Below are positions 1-6,644 of a DNA stretch of 7,845 nt, in pieces; positions within the stretch are counted from its first letter, which is position 1; each line of letters opens with the position of its first letter. The stretch spans positions 1 to 7,845 of the forward strand of contig WJMB01000302.1 in NCBI GenBank assembly GCA_014728185.1, in the 5' to 3' direction. A program made the position numbers and the translations under genes. This stretch comes from Candidatus Coatesiibacteriota bacterium. Its GTDB lineage: Bacteria; RBG-13-66-14. Under the pieces are notes generated by a model, which was not told the origin of the DNA, did no database searches, and was given only the letters and a program-made list of their open reading frames with translations.

Positions 1-888
1 ATCTTCGATGTGACGGAAACAGAAGCTCTGCACGTAGTGGATTACGCCGTCGATCCGCCGCCGACGCAGTTCGGGTCGGGTATCGCTCAGGCGGAAGGCC
101 ATACCATAGGGGTAGGTGTAGGCCAGGTATTGCTCGATCAGGTCGGCCGGTTCACCGGGCATGGCGAACTGACGGGGTATCTCGGCGAAAACTATCTCGG
201 TGCCGAAATCGGCCAGGCGGTCGAGCAGATCGGTGAAGGCCGGCGGAACGCCCAGATAGGCCAGGCGCAGAGCGTCGTCTCGTGGCTGCGCGCCGTGATC
301 GAGCGTGTCTGCCAGGCGGCGGCGGTAAGCCTTCGGGTCGCCGCCGAAGTCGCTGGCGGACAGGGCGAGGGAGAAGTAGTCGGCGCCGCGTCGCTTCCCC
401 GCCACGACCAACTCGTCGAGTCTCACCAGGTCCCGACGCAGATCGAGGAGCTCCCGGCGCCGCACCTCGGCGGCGCCGAGATCGGTGCCCAGCTCTACGG
501 CGAAGGCGGCCAGGGCGTCGCGCAGCTTCGCGGGGTCTCGATCTGCCGGGTAGGCGAAGGGCACGGCGGTGACACCGTCGTCGGCCAGAATCTCCAGCAA
601 CGCCTCGGTATTGGAGCAGTCGCCCTGAGTGACACCGACGACCCTGCGAATGCCCATGCGCTTGATAGTGCTGTAGATACCCTTGATCCAGGCGCAACTG
701 TTGCGGGGAAAGCCGGCCTCTTCGGCGGCGCGTACCGCTCCGGCTGGATCGGGGCCGCCGATCAGGGCGTTGTTCAGGTCTAGGGGACGCAGGCCGGCGG
801 CCAGGACGATCTCCACGGGCACCGTTGCGGTGAAGCCCAGAACCTCGACTGCGTTCTGCGGGGTCTGTTCCGGCGGGTTTTCGATCAT
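1..888 (-). CDS. 2-hydroxyacyl-CoA dehydratase family subunit (HgdB/BcrB-like), 3' end missing
   Basis: The minus-strand frame from an ATG at 886-888 is open for 296 codons to the window edge. Its protein begins MIENPPEQ and has a family-like N-terminal block at residues 18-43 (GFTATVPVEIVLAAG, then LRPLDLNNALI). Next come PRNSCAWIKGIYSTI (61-75), VVGVTQGDCSNTEALL (83-98) and YVQSFCFRHIED (285-296). Cys65, Cys91 and Cys290 fall where this family places the three cysteines that ligate a [4Fe-4S] cluster. Known relatives (HgdA/B, HadB/C, BcrB/C) are cytoplasmic, oxygen-sensitive radical dehydratases or reductases acting on acyl-CoA thioesters, activated by an ATPase of the HgdC/BadF type. No such activator lies in the window; it may be beyond the left edge. 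The exact substrate cannot be told, and some family members have no known reaction. No good Shine-Dalgarno precedes the ATG; an in-frame GTG at 982-984 is possible, but the sequence between reads as non-family. Family assignment is firm, function is inference. Confidence 0.88.
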   Translation of the reverse strand, partial: MIENPPEQTPQNAVEVLGFTATVPVEIVLAAGLRPLDLNNALIGGPDPAGAVRAAEEAGFPRNSCAWIKGIYSTIKRMGIRRVVGVTQGDCSNTEALLEILADDGVTAVPFAYPADRDPAKLRDALAAFAVELGTDLGAAEVRRRELLDLRRDLVRLDELVVAGKRRGADYFSLALSASDFGGDPKAYRRRLADTLDHGAQPRDDALRLAYLGVPPAFTDLLDRLADFGTEIVFAEIPRQFAMPGEPADLIEQYLAYTYPYGMAFRLSDTRPELRRRRIDGVIHYVQSFCFRHIED

Positions 889-1115
889 CGTCGGCGGGGT
901 GAAGGCGGCCTCACCGGCTGGTCGCCGTCGAGGGCACGGGGTGTGTAGCCAGGAGCGGCGAAAACCATTATTTAAGGCTGACACAAGGATCAGGCGCGAG
1001 ACAGATGATCGATGCTCACCGCCCGGACGGGCGCGGTTACCGTGCCCGCCGAGAGAAGGCAATCGCCGCTCTCACGGTAGAGAGCCACCACGCTGAACCA
1101 GCCCGACACCGCTAA
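889..1115. other. Intergenic gap between glycosyltransferase and dehydratase genes
   Basis: This stretch separates two genes on the minus strand and codes for nothing I recognise. It contains the imperfect hairpin listed at 1039-1078 and an AT-rich patch near 961-975 (minus strand TTAAATAAT), about 75 bases before the dehydratase start. That patch could be part of a -10 element, but no convincing -35 partner is visible at the right distance. Confidence 0.5.
1039..1078 (-). terminator. Imperfect inverted repeat downstream of the glycosyltransferase gene
   Basis: ACCGTG at 1039-1044 pairs with CACGGT at 1073-1078, and AGAG at 1052-1055 with CTCT at 1069-1072, leaving a bulge on one side. It starts about 40 bases after the glycosyltransferase stop on the minus strand. 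There is no T-tract, so an intrinsic terminator is doubtful. It may be a transcript 3'-end structure or chance. Confidence 0.25.
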
Positions 1116-2264
1116 CTAAGCGGATAGACGCTCCCCGAGCTTGCCCAGGTAGTCATCGACCAGCTTCCGCCAGCCGAACTCACGGTTGACCCGCTCACGG
1201 GCCTTCCGGCCCAGCTCGACCGCCAGGCCGGGGTCGGCGTAGATGCTATCGAGGACCCGGGCGATCCCTTCCGCCGAGTCGGGGTCGTCGACGAGGAGAC
1301 CGGTCTCGCCGTCGAGGACGGCCTCGGAGACGCCGCCTGAGCGCCCGGCTACGACGGCCCGGCCGTAGGCGCCGGCCTCCAGGTAGACGATGCCGAAGCC
1401 CTCGACGTCGCCGGGGCGCCGCCGGGAGACCATCACGAAGAGGTCGCAGTCGCGGAACTCGCGGTCCAGGGCCTCTTCGTCCAGCCGCCCGGTGAAGCGG
1501 ACGCTGTCGGCGATGCCCAACTCGGCGGCCAGGCGGCGGTAGGGCGCGGCGTCGCCGTCGCCGACCACGGTGTAGACGAACCTGCGCCCCCGGTCACGCA
1601 GCAGCGCCAGGGCCTCCAGGGTGCGGTCGACGCCCTTGCGCCTGACCAGCCGACCCACGCTGAGCAGGCGCAGCGGCCTGTGGCCGTCGAAGTCCGAGGA
1701 CGGGATTTCGAGTCCCAGAAAACGCTCGTCTACACCGGGGTGCAGTACCAGGAGGCGTTCCTCGGCGACCCCCAGCTCCCGCTCGGCCGCCCGTGCCGTG
1801 GCCCGGCTGTTGCAGGTCACGGCGAGGGCGTCGCGCCGGATTGATCGCCATCGCTCGGCCTTGGACGGATCATCGGCCAGCATCCCGGCCAGCGCGTGCA
1901 GGTCGTTGCCGTGGAAGTAGATCACCAGGCGGGCTCCGTCGCTCTTGGCGGCGCGGTGGCAGAGCTCGCGGAAGGGGCTGGCGTTGCCGCAGTGGATGAT
2001 TGTCCGCGCCGGTCCGGCCTTCCTCAGCTCCCGACGCAGCGTCGCGCGCCAGCGTTGTTGGCTCAAGAAACCGCGCCAGACGGGCAGGCGCTCGATGCGG
2101 CGGGCGAATACGGTGTCGACAACCTCCGCGCCGTCGCAGCGCGGCGTCAGGACCACCGTCCGTTCCGGCGGCAGGGCGCCGACCAGTCCGGCGTAGTAGT
2201 TGCTCATCCCGCCGGGATGGGCCGGAGGGAAGTCCCGGGTGAGCAGCAGGTGGTGGAGTTCCAT
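1116..2264 (-). CDS. GT4-family (PimB-like) glycosyltransferase
   Basis: This 382-residue protein has the length and two-Rossmann (GT-B) layout of retaining GT4 glycosyltransferases. The N-terminal acceptor half opens with LLTRDFPPAHPGGMSNY, whose GG (18-19) is the usual glycine loop. The donor half starts near 197 with LLSVGRLVRRKGVD (200-213), where Arg205 and Lys210 match the residues that contact the donor diphosphate. It continues with VVGDGDAAPYRRLA and VRFTGRLDEEAL, then DVEGFGIVYLEAGAYG (286-301), which holds the E-x7-E motif (Glu288, Glu296), and GGVSEAVLDGETGLLVDD (310-327). The SRxRxxDVEGFGIVYLEA pattern is close to PimB-type mannosyltransferases, but donor and acceptor cannot be fixed from sequence. 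No membrane segment is seen, so it is probably cytoplasmic and membrane-associated, in cell-envelope glycan or glycolipid synthesis. A minus-strand GAGG at 2270-2273, five bases before the ATG, supports the start. It is divergent from lgt with no glycan cluster around it. Confidence 0.93.
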   Translation of the reverse strand: MELHHLLLTRDFPPAHPGGMSNYYAGLVGALPPERTVVLTPRCDGAEVVDTVFARRIERLPVWRGFLSQQRWRATLRRELRKAGPARTIIHCGNASPFRELCHRAAKSDGARLVIYFHGNDLHALAGMLADDPSKAERWRSIRRDALAVTCNSRATARAAERELGVAEERLLVLHPGVDERFLGLEIPSSDFDGHRPLRLLSVGRLVRRKGVDRTLEALALLRDRGRRFVYTVVGDGDAAPYRRLAAELGIADSVRFTGRLDEEALDREFRDCDLFVMVSRRRPGDVEGFGIVYLEAGAYGRAVVAGRSGGVSEAVLDGETGLLVDDPDSAEGIARVLDSIYADPGLAVELGRKARERVNREFGWRKLVDDYLGKLGERLSA

Positions 2265-3003
2265 TGGATCCTCGGCGGCCGTGCGGAATCAAAGGTCTGT
2301 TGATTGACCCTGACACACGAACGCAAAACCGTCGTGAGGTTTCGTCATTGTTTGCGGGATCATCACTCGCAGTTGAACCGGGGTATCCTTCTAACATCTT
2401 TTGCACTAATGCCTCGCAGCAATCTCCCCGTCACATCCCGGCAGTCGTTGTGGGGCACTTGATTGAGGCGTCATGGAGCGTGATCGAAACAAACAGGGCG
2501 GAGAAGGAGAGGCTCATCAAGCAGGTAGGAACCTTTTTGGCGTGTCGCGTTTGGACCCAATAATCACACCGCGTATCCATTATGCTTGTTATTGAAAGCA
2601 AGCTGCCAGCATAGTAGATTATCCACCGAGCACGCCCCTTGTAATGCCGCTACTTAACCGCTTACTAGTGACAGATGCTTCTCATACCACACGGGTATTA
2701 TCAGCAGATCTCAATCAAAACCCGGTCCGTGAATGGCCGAAAAGGATAACGATCCCGCCGGTTGATCCATTTGTATTAACGGGTGAAGACCTAAGGGAAA
2801 AGCAGGCTGCGGCATGGTTTAGCCCTTGGATCACCCGGGCGCGCAGTCCGGCGGACGCCGTCAGCGGAACAAGCAATCGGTGTCGATCATTCGCAGCAGC
2901 ACCGAGACCGGCCAACCAGGCTTGCCGTTTCGAAGCAATCAGGCCGAAGCGCCGAAGGGTTCCGGTGGCTTGATGATACCTGGTCCCGTCGGCGGCGTAA
3001 AGC

Positions 3004-3032
3004 GGGCAACTCCCCCCGCGCCGTGTTACAAT
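3004..3032 (+). promoter_or_regulatory. Possible lgt-comEC promoter (good -10, weak -35)
   Basis: TACAAT at 3027-3032 is a good -10 hexamer about 100 bases before the lgt ATG. The hexamer at the standard 17-base spacing (3004-3009, GGGCAA) is a poor -35, so an activator or another sigma factor may be needed. The predicted transcript would start near 3039 and carry a leader of about 90 nt. Confidence 0.35.
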
Positions 3033-3040
3033 AGATCGAT

Positions 3041-3059
3041 CTCCATCGGCGAGATGGAG
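3041..3059 (+). repeat. Hairpin at the 5' end of the lgt leader
   Basis: CTCCATC (3041-3047) and GATGGAG (3053-3059) form a perfect 7-bp stem with a 5-base loop, about 70 bases before the lgt start and close to the predicted transcription start. There is no T-run after it, so it is not an intrinsic terminator. It could stabilise the mRNA 5' end. The palindrome AGATCGATCT (3033-3042) abuts it and could also be an operator. Role unproven. Confidence 0.4.
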
Positions 3060-3098
3060 TCTTCGACTATCACCCTTCCGGCTCTGCCGCGTCTCCAA

Positions 3099-3118
3099 CG
3101 ATCCGCCACGATCCGCCA
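3099..3118 (+). repeat. 10-bp tandem duplication (CGATCCGCCA x2) just before the lgt ribosome binding site
   Basis: CGATCCGCCA occurs at 3099-3108 and again, exactly, at 3109-3118. The last base of the second copy is the first base of the AAGGA Shine-Dalgarno (3118-3122), six bases from the lgt ATG. It is a short perfect tandem repeat, probably from slippage, and could alter leader folding around the ribosome binding site. Confidence 0.6.
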
Positions 3119-3128
3119 AGGACGTTTC

Positions 3129-4037
3129 ATGTACCCCACCCTGCTGCAGTGCGGTCCGTTGACCCTGCGCGCCTACGGCCTGATGCTGGCGGCGTCCTTT
3201 ATCGCCGGGATGCTGCTCTCGGCGCGCCGGGCCCGCAACCGGGGCATCGATCCCCGCCACATCTACGACCTCTCCCTGGTGATTCTGATCGCCGCCATCG
3301 TGGGCGCCCGGTTGTTCCATTTCGTCTTCCACTACGAGGCCTACGCGATCACCGGCGAGCCCTTCCTGCAATTGCTGCGCATCTGGGACGGCGGGCTGAT
3401 GCTCTTCGGCGGTTTCACCTTCGCCCTGGTCGGCACCCTGATCTTTCTGCGCATCAAGAAGCTGCCGCTCTGGGAGATCACCGACATCGTCGCCCCGGCG
3501 GTGCCCCTGGGGATGGGGCTGACCCGCATCGGCTGCTTCCTCAACGGCTGCTGCTTCGGCCGGCCGACGGATTCCTGGCTGGGAATGGTCTTCCCCAACA
3601 ACGCCCCGGCCTACTCCATCCGCACCGGCATCCTGCCCGGCACCCCGGTGCTGCCGACGCAGCTCTTCGAGTCGGCCTTCGGTTTCGCCCTCTTCGCTAT
3701 CCTCCTGCTCGTCGAGCGCAAATGGAAGCGTTTCCACGGGATGATCTTCGGTCTGATGGTGACCCTCTTCGGGGCCTGGCGGCTGTTCATCGAGGAGTAC
3801 CGCTACCGCGAGGACGACATGCACGCCCTGGACGGCTTGCTCTCCAAGAATCAGGTGATCAGCCTGGTCATCGTGCTGGCCGGTTTGGCCATCCTCGTCT
3901 GGCGCTGGCTCCACGCCCGCCGCACCGACGGCCTGCTCGATCCCAAAGCGGAGTGGGCCGCCGTCGAGGAGCGCATCGCCAAGGCCTCCAAGGATAGAAG
4001 CAAGCGGAGCAGGGCCAAGCGCGGGAAAGGCAAGTAA
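3129..4037 (+). CDS. lgt: Phosphatidylglycerol--prolipoprotein diacylglyceryl transferase
   Basis: Lgt is an inner-membrane enzyme that moves diacylglycerol from phosphatidylglycerol to the lipobox cysteine of prolipoproteins, the first step of lipoprotein maturation. The ATG at 3129 is chosen because AAGGA sits six bases upstream and MYPTLLQCGPLTLRAYG is a typical Lgt N-terminus. The frame stays open another 101 codons upstream, but those lack family resemblance. The 302-residue protein shows several hydrophobic spans (about 17-32, 47-66, 88-107, 182-196, 204-221, 243-260). Family residues include Tyr16, the signature LTRIGCFLNGCCFGRPTD (131-148, with Arg133 and Asn139), and AWRLFIEEYR (216-225, with Arg218 and Glu222). 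Two departures from E. coli Lgt stand out: Cys136 replaces the signature Asn (a common variant), and the GGLMLFGG segment (88-95) has Phe93 where E. coli has catalytically important His103. The tail (285-302) is strongly basic. comEC follows after three bases. Identity is secure; activity details are inferred. Confidence 0.96.
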   Translation: MYPTLLQCGPLTLRAYGLMLAASFIAGMLLSARRARNRGIDPRHIYDLSLVILIAAIVGARLFHFVFHYEAYAITGEPFLQLLRIWDGGLMLFGGFTFALVGTLIFLRIKKLPLWEITDIVAPAVPLGMGLTRIGCFLNGCCFGRPTDSWLGMVFPNNAPAYSIRTGILPGTPVLPTQLFESAFGFALFAILLLVERKWKRFHGMIFGLMVTLFGAWRLFIEEYRYREDDMHALDGLLSKNQVISLVIVLAGLAILVWRWLHARRTDGLLDPKAEWAAVEERIAKASKDRSKRSRAKRGKGK

Positions 4038-4040
4038 ACG

Positions 4041-6461
4041 GTGGAGACGGGGCGCTTCGGTTTGGATATCGATGGTCCGCGCAGCCGCCCCGCCATACGC
4101 CGAGCCGAGAAGCCGCCGCCCGACTCGCCCCTGGTGGGTCTGGCGGCGGTTTTCGTCGTCGGGACCGGGCTGGCCGTTTGGCTGGAGCCGCCCGGTGTCG
4201 TCGCCCTGGGCGCGCTGGCGGCCGCCCTGGTCGGCCTGGTCCTCTGGGGGCGCTCCAGTCGCCGGGGAGCCCTCGTGTTGGCCCTTGTGGCGGCCCTGGC
4301 CGCCGGGATGGGGCTTCACGGTGCGGCCAGCGAGCGCCTGGAAACCCGCCGCGCCCGCCTCGAGGCCCAGACCGCGCCCCTCGAGCTGACCCTGTTGGTC
4401 GACGGCCCGGTGGATCGCGACGAGGTGCGCCAGCGCTGCATCGTCGAGGTCGTCAGCGCCCCCGACGAGTTGGCCGGACTCGAGGGCGCCCGGCTCAGCC
4501 TGGGGCTCTACGAGGCCGACTCGCCCTGGGTCAGGCCCGGCGAGCTGATCCGTGGTCGCTTCCGCCTCGACGGCGTGGATTCGCCCGCCAACCCCTTGAC
4601 TCCCGACTACGGCGCTTACATGAGCGCCCGGGGCATCGCCGGGTGGGCCCGCGACGTCGACGCCGTGAAGGTGGTCGGTGAACGGTCCGGCCTCGACCAC
4701 GCCCTGCTGCGCCTGCGCGAGACCCTGACCGCCGACGCACTGGAGCCGTTGAATCCCGAGGTCCGCCCCCTGGCCCGGGCGCTGCTGCTGGGCGATCGCG
4801 GCGGGCTGCCCGAGGAGGACCTGGAGCTCTACCGCCGCTCCGGCGTCTTCCACATCTTCGCCGTCAGCGGACTCCACGTAGGCCTGGTGGGCTACCTCTT
4901 CTTCGCCCTGGGCGGGGTCCTGCCGCTTCGACGCAACGGCCGCTACCTGCTGTCCCTGGCGGCCGTCGTCGCCTTCACCCTGCTCACCGGCGCCCGCCCC
5001 CCGGCGCTGCGGGCCTGCCTGATGGCCGGCATCTATCTCGGCGGCCGCTTGCTCGGTCGACCGGCCCATCTGGGAACCTCGGTGGCCGCCGCCGGACTGA
5101 TTCTGTTGGTCATCAACCCGTTGCGGATAGGCGACATCAGCTTCCAGCTCTCCTTCGTTGCCGCGGCGGGAATCGCCGCGCTGACCCCGGAGTTGGCCGC
5201 CCGGCTGGGCCGCCTGCGGGTGCCGCGATTGCTCGCCGAGCCCCTGGCCGCCGCCCTGGGAGCCCAGTTGGCCCTCTTCCCGCTGCTGGCGCTGCACTTC
5301 GCCCGGGTACCCCTGTTGGGGCTGTTGCTCAACCTGCTGGTTGTGCCGCTGCTGGGGATGATCCTGCTGGTCGGCCTGCCGTACCTGCTGCTGGCCGCGT
5401 TGTGGAGCGCCGCCGCGCCGCTGCTGGGCGAGCCCCTGGGCCTGCTGCTGCGCCTGCTGGACTGGCTGGTCGGACGCGCCCTGACCGGGGCGCCGTTGAC
5501 CATCGACCTGCGCCAACCCGCCTGGTGGCTGGTCGTCGTCTCACTGCTGGTTTTCGCCGCCACCCTGATGATCCACCACCGGGGCGGACGGCGCCTTCGT
5601 CGCTGGGTCTGGGCGCCGCCGGCACTGCTGGTCCTGCTCTGGGTCGTTCACCTGTCCCTGGAGGACCGCCCCGAGGGGCTGCGGATAACCTGCTTCGACG
5701 TCGATCGCGGAGATTGCGCACTGATCGAGAGCCCCGCCGGGGATCGGGTGCTCATCGACGGCGGTGCGGACTGGGCCGACGTCGCCGCCGAGTACCTGCG
5801 CCGCCGGGGTGTCCGCCGCCTGGACGCCGTGGTGCTCAGCCACCCCGACGAGGATCACTACGCCGGGCTGCCGTCAGTCTACGCGGACTGCTCGGTGGAG
5901 CGCGTCTACCGCCCGGCCCGCGCGGCCGACACCGCGGCCTGGGCGGAGTATCTGGCCGCCGAGGCGTACAGCGGCGCCGCGGTGCTCCACCCGTCCCAAG
6001 GCAATTTGCTGCCCACCGCCGATCCCCGGCTGGAGCTGCGCATCGTCACCCCGGCCGACGAGCCGCGCTCCGAGTTGAGCACCAACAACGCCTCGTTGGC
6101 CCTCTTGGTCGTTTATGGAAGCTTCGAGATGCTCTTCACCGGCGACCTCGAGACCGCCGGCGAGGCCCTGCTGCTTAAAGACTGGGATCACGGCGCCGTC
6201 GATCTGCTCAAGCTGCCCCACCACGGCGCGACGGGCACCTGCGGCGAAGAGCTCCTCGACGTCCTGCGCCCGGGTCACGCCGTGGTCTTCCCCTCGGGAG
6301 GCGTCTTCGACCAGCGCACGCGCTGGCGGCTGGCCGACCACGGCTGCTGGGTCTACGACGTGGGCTTGCTGGGCGCGGCAATCATCGAGAGCGACGGCGA
6401 CGGCTTCCGGCTGGGCCGCTTCGACGGCTCCTTCTCACCGGGGGTCCAATTGTTCGAGTGA
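4041..6461 (+). CDS. comEC: DNA internalization-related competence protein ComEC/Rec2
   Basis: ComEC forms the inner-membrane channel that takes single-stranded DNA into the cytoplasm during natural transformation. The 806-residue length and three-part layout fit full-length ComEC. First come N-terminal membrane spans (about 31-95) and a soluble OB-like segment (about 110-215). Then comes the multi-spanning competence domain (about 240-540), with HIFAVSGLHVGL (271-282), LTGARPPALRACLM (315-328) and NPLRIGDISFQLSF (359-372). Last is a C-terminal metallo-beta-lactamase domain (about 546-806) with SHPDEDHYAG (600-609: His601, Asp603, Asp605, His606), FTGDLE (699-704, Asp702) and LPHHGA (725-730), the expected metal-ligand motifs, suggesting a nuclease-like role. 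The usual VGQGDA loop reads VDRGDC (554-559). The GTG start at 4041 lies three bases after the lgt stop; AAAGG at 4026-4030 is a distant Shine-Dalgarno, so translation may be coupled to lgt. No other competence gene is present, so transformability is not shown. Confidence 0.95.
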   Translation: METGRFGLDIDGPRSRPAIRRAEKPPPDSPLVGLAAVFVVGTGLAVWLEPPGVVALGALAAALVGLVLWGRSSRRGALVLALVAALAAGMGLHGAASERLETRRARLEAQTAPLELTLLVDGPVDRDEVRQRCIVEVVSAPDELAGLEGARLSLGLYEADSPWVRPGELIRGRFRLDGVDSPANPLTPDYGAYMSARGIAGWARDVDAVKVVGERSGLDHALLRLRETLTADALEPLNPEVRPLARALLLGDRGGLPEEDLELYRRSGVFHIFAVSGLHVGLVGYLFFALGGVLPLRRNGRYLLSLAAVVAFTLLTGARPPALRACLMAGIYLGGRLLGRPAHLGTSVAAAGLILLVINPLRIGDISFQLSFVAAAGIAALTPELAARLGRLRVPRLLAEPLAAALGAQLALFPLLALHFARVPLLGLLLNLLVVPLLGMILLVGLPYLLLAALWSAAAPLLGEPLGLLLRLLDWLVGRALTGAPLTIDLRQPAWWLVVVSLLVFAATLMIHHRGGRRLRRWVWAPPALLVLLWVVHLSLEDRPEGLRITCFDVDRGDCALIESPAGDRVLIDGGADWADVAAEYLRRRGVRRLDAVVLSHPDEDHYAGLPSVYADCSVERVYRPARAADTAAWAEYLAAEAYSGAAVLHPSQGNLLPTADPRLELRIVTPADEPRSELSTNNASLALLVVYGSFEMLFTGDLETAGEALLLKDWDHGAVDLLKLPHHGATGTCGEELLDVLRPGHAVVFPSGGVFDQRTRWRLADHGCWVYDVGLLGAAIIESDGDGFRLGRFDGSFSPGVQLFE

Positions 6462-6587
6462 ATCCTCTTCCGGGGGCATCATGTAAGCCTCCGGGCTATC
6501 TCGCTATGAGTCGCAGATGCAATACGAATCGGACAGCAGCCTGTAACAGTTGATGTGCAGTCCAGATAGTTGTTTGATTCCGATGAT

Positions 6588-6618
6588 AAAAACCAGACCC
6601 CCGGGAAGGTCTGGTTTT
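6588..6618. terminator. Strong bidirectional intrinsic terminator
   Basis: AAAACCAGACC (6589-6599) and GGTCTGGTTTT (6608-6618) form a perfect 11-bp stem around the 8-base loop CCCGGGAA. Read on the minus strand it ends in TTTTT (6588-6592), 27 bases past the stop of the secreted-protein gene. Read on the plus strand it ends in TTTT (6615-6618), about 130 bases past comEC. It lies between convergent genes and probably ends both transcripts. The rest of 6462-6644 holds nothing else recognisable. Confidence 0.9.
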
Positions 6619-6644
6619 CCGTGATCGTTAAACGTCCGTCGCGG

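Larger units (their letters stand above)
2265..3128. other. Long AT-richer gap between divergent glycosyltransferase and lgt genes
   Basis: About 860 bases separate the two divergent starts. Roughly 2290-2830 is visibly less GC-rich than the flanking genes and shows no coding bias. Open frames at 2264-2563, 2644-2973 and the 101-codon upstream extension of lgt give no recognisable protein. Visible structure is limited to small inverted repeats, such as GCTTG/CAAGC at 2585-2603 nested near TATGCT/AGCATA, and the lgt promoter and leader elements listed separately. I found no convincing sigma70 promoter for the minus-strand glycosyltransferase gene, though one must exist here. I recognise no known non-coding RNA. 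Confidence 0.6.

Noticed and set aside
10..783. 257-codon plus-strand frame rich in Gly, Val and Gln
   Set aside because: It is antisense to the dehydratase subunit, whose family motifs and cysteines are unmistakable on the minus strand. The plus-strand protein resembles nothing.
885..968. 27-residue minus-strand frame (MVFAAPGYTP...) whose TGA overlaps the dehydratase ATG
   Set aside because: The ATGA overlap looks like coupling, but the peptide is low-complexity Pro/Arg, has no Shine-Dalgarno and no family resemblance.
2264..2563. 99-codon plus-strand frame in the divergent gap
   Set aside because: No recognisable domain, no Shine-Dalgarno, no GC-biased third positions, and its ATG overlaps the glycosyltransferase start on the other strand.
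2778..2818. Weak resemblance to the SRP RNA core (GGAAGGAAGCAGC-like)
   Set aside because: The invariant GGTCAGG and GGAAGC parts are not both present and no flanking stem can be drawn.
2644..2973. 109-codon plus-strand frame in the divergent gap
   Set aside because: Composition changes midway from AT-richer to Arg/Ala-rich, no domain is visible, and it shows no codon bias.
2826..3128. Upstream in-frame extension of lgt by 101 codons
   Set aside because: The extension has no Lgt similarity and no coding bias, while the internal ATG at 3129 has AAGGA six bases upstream and a typical Lgt N-terminus.
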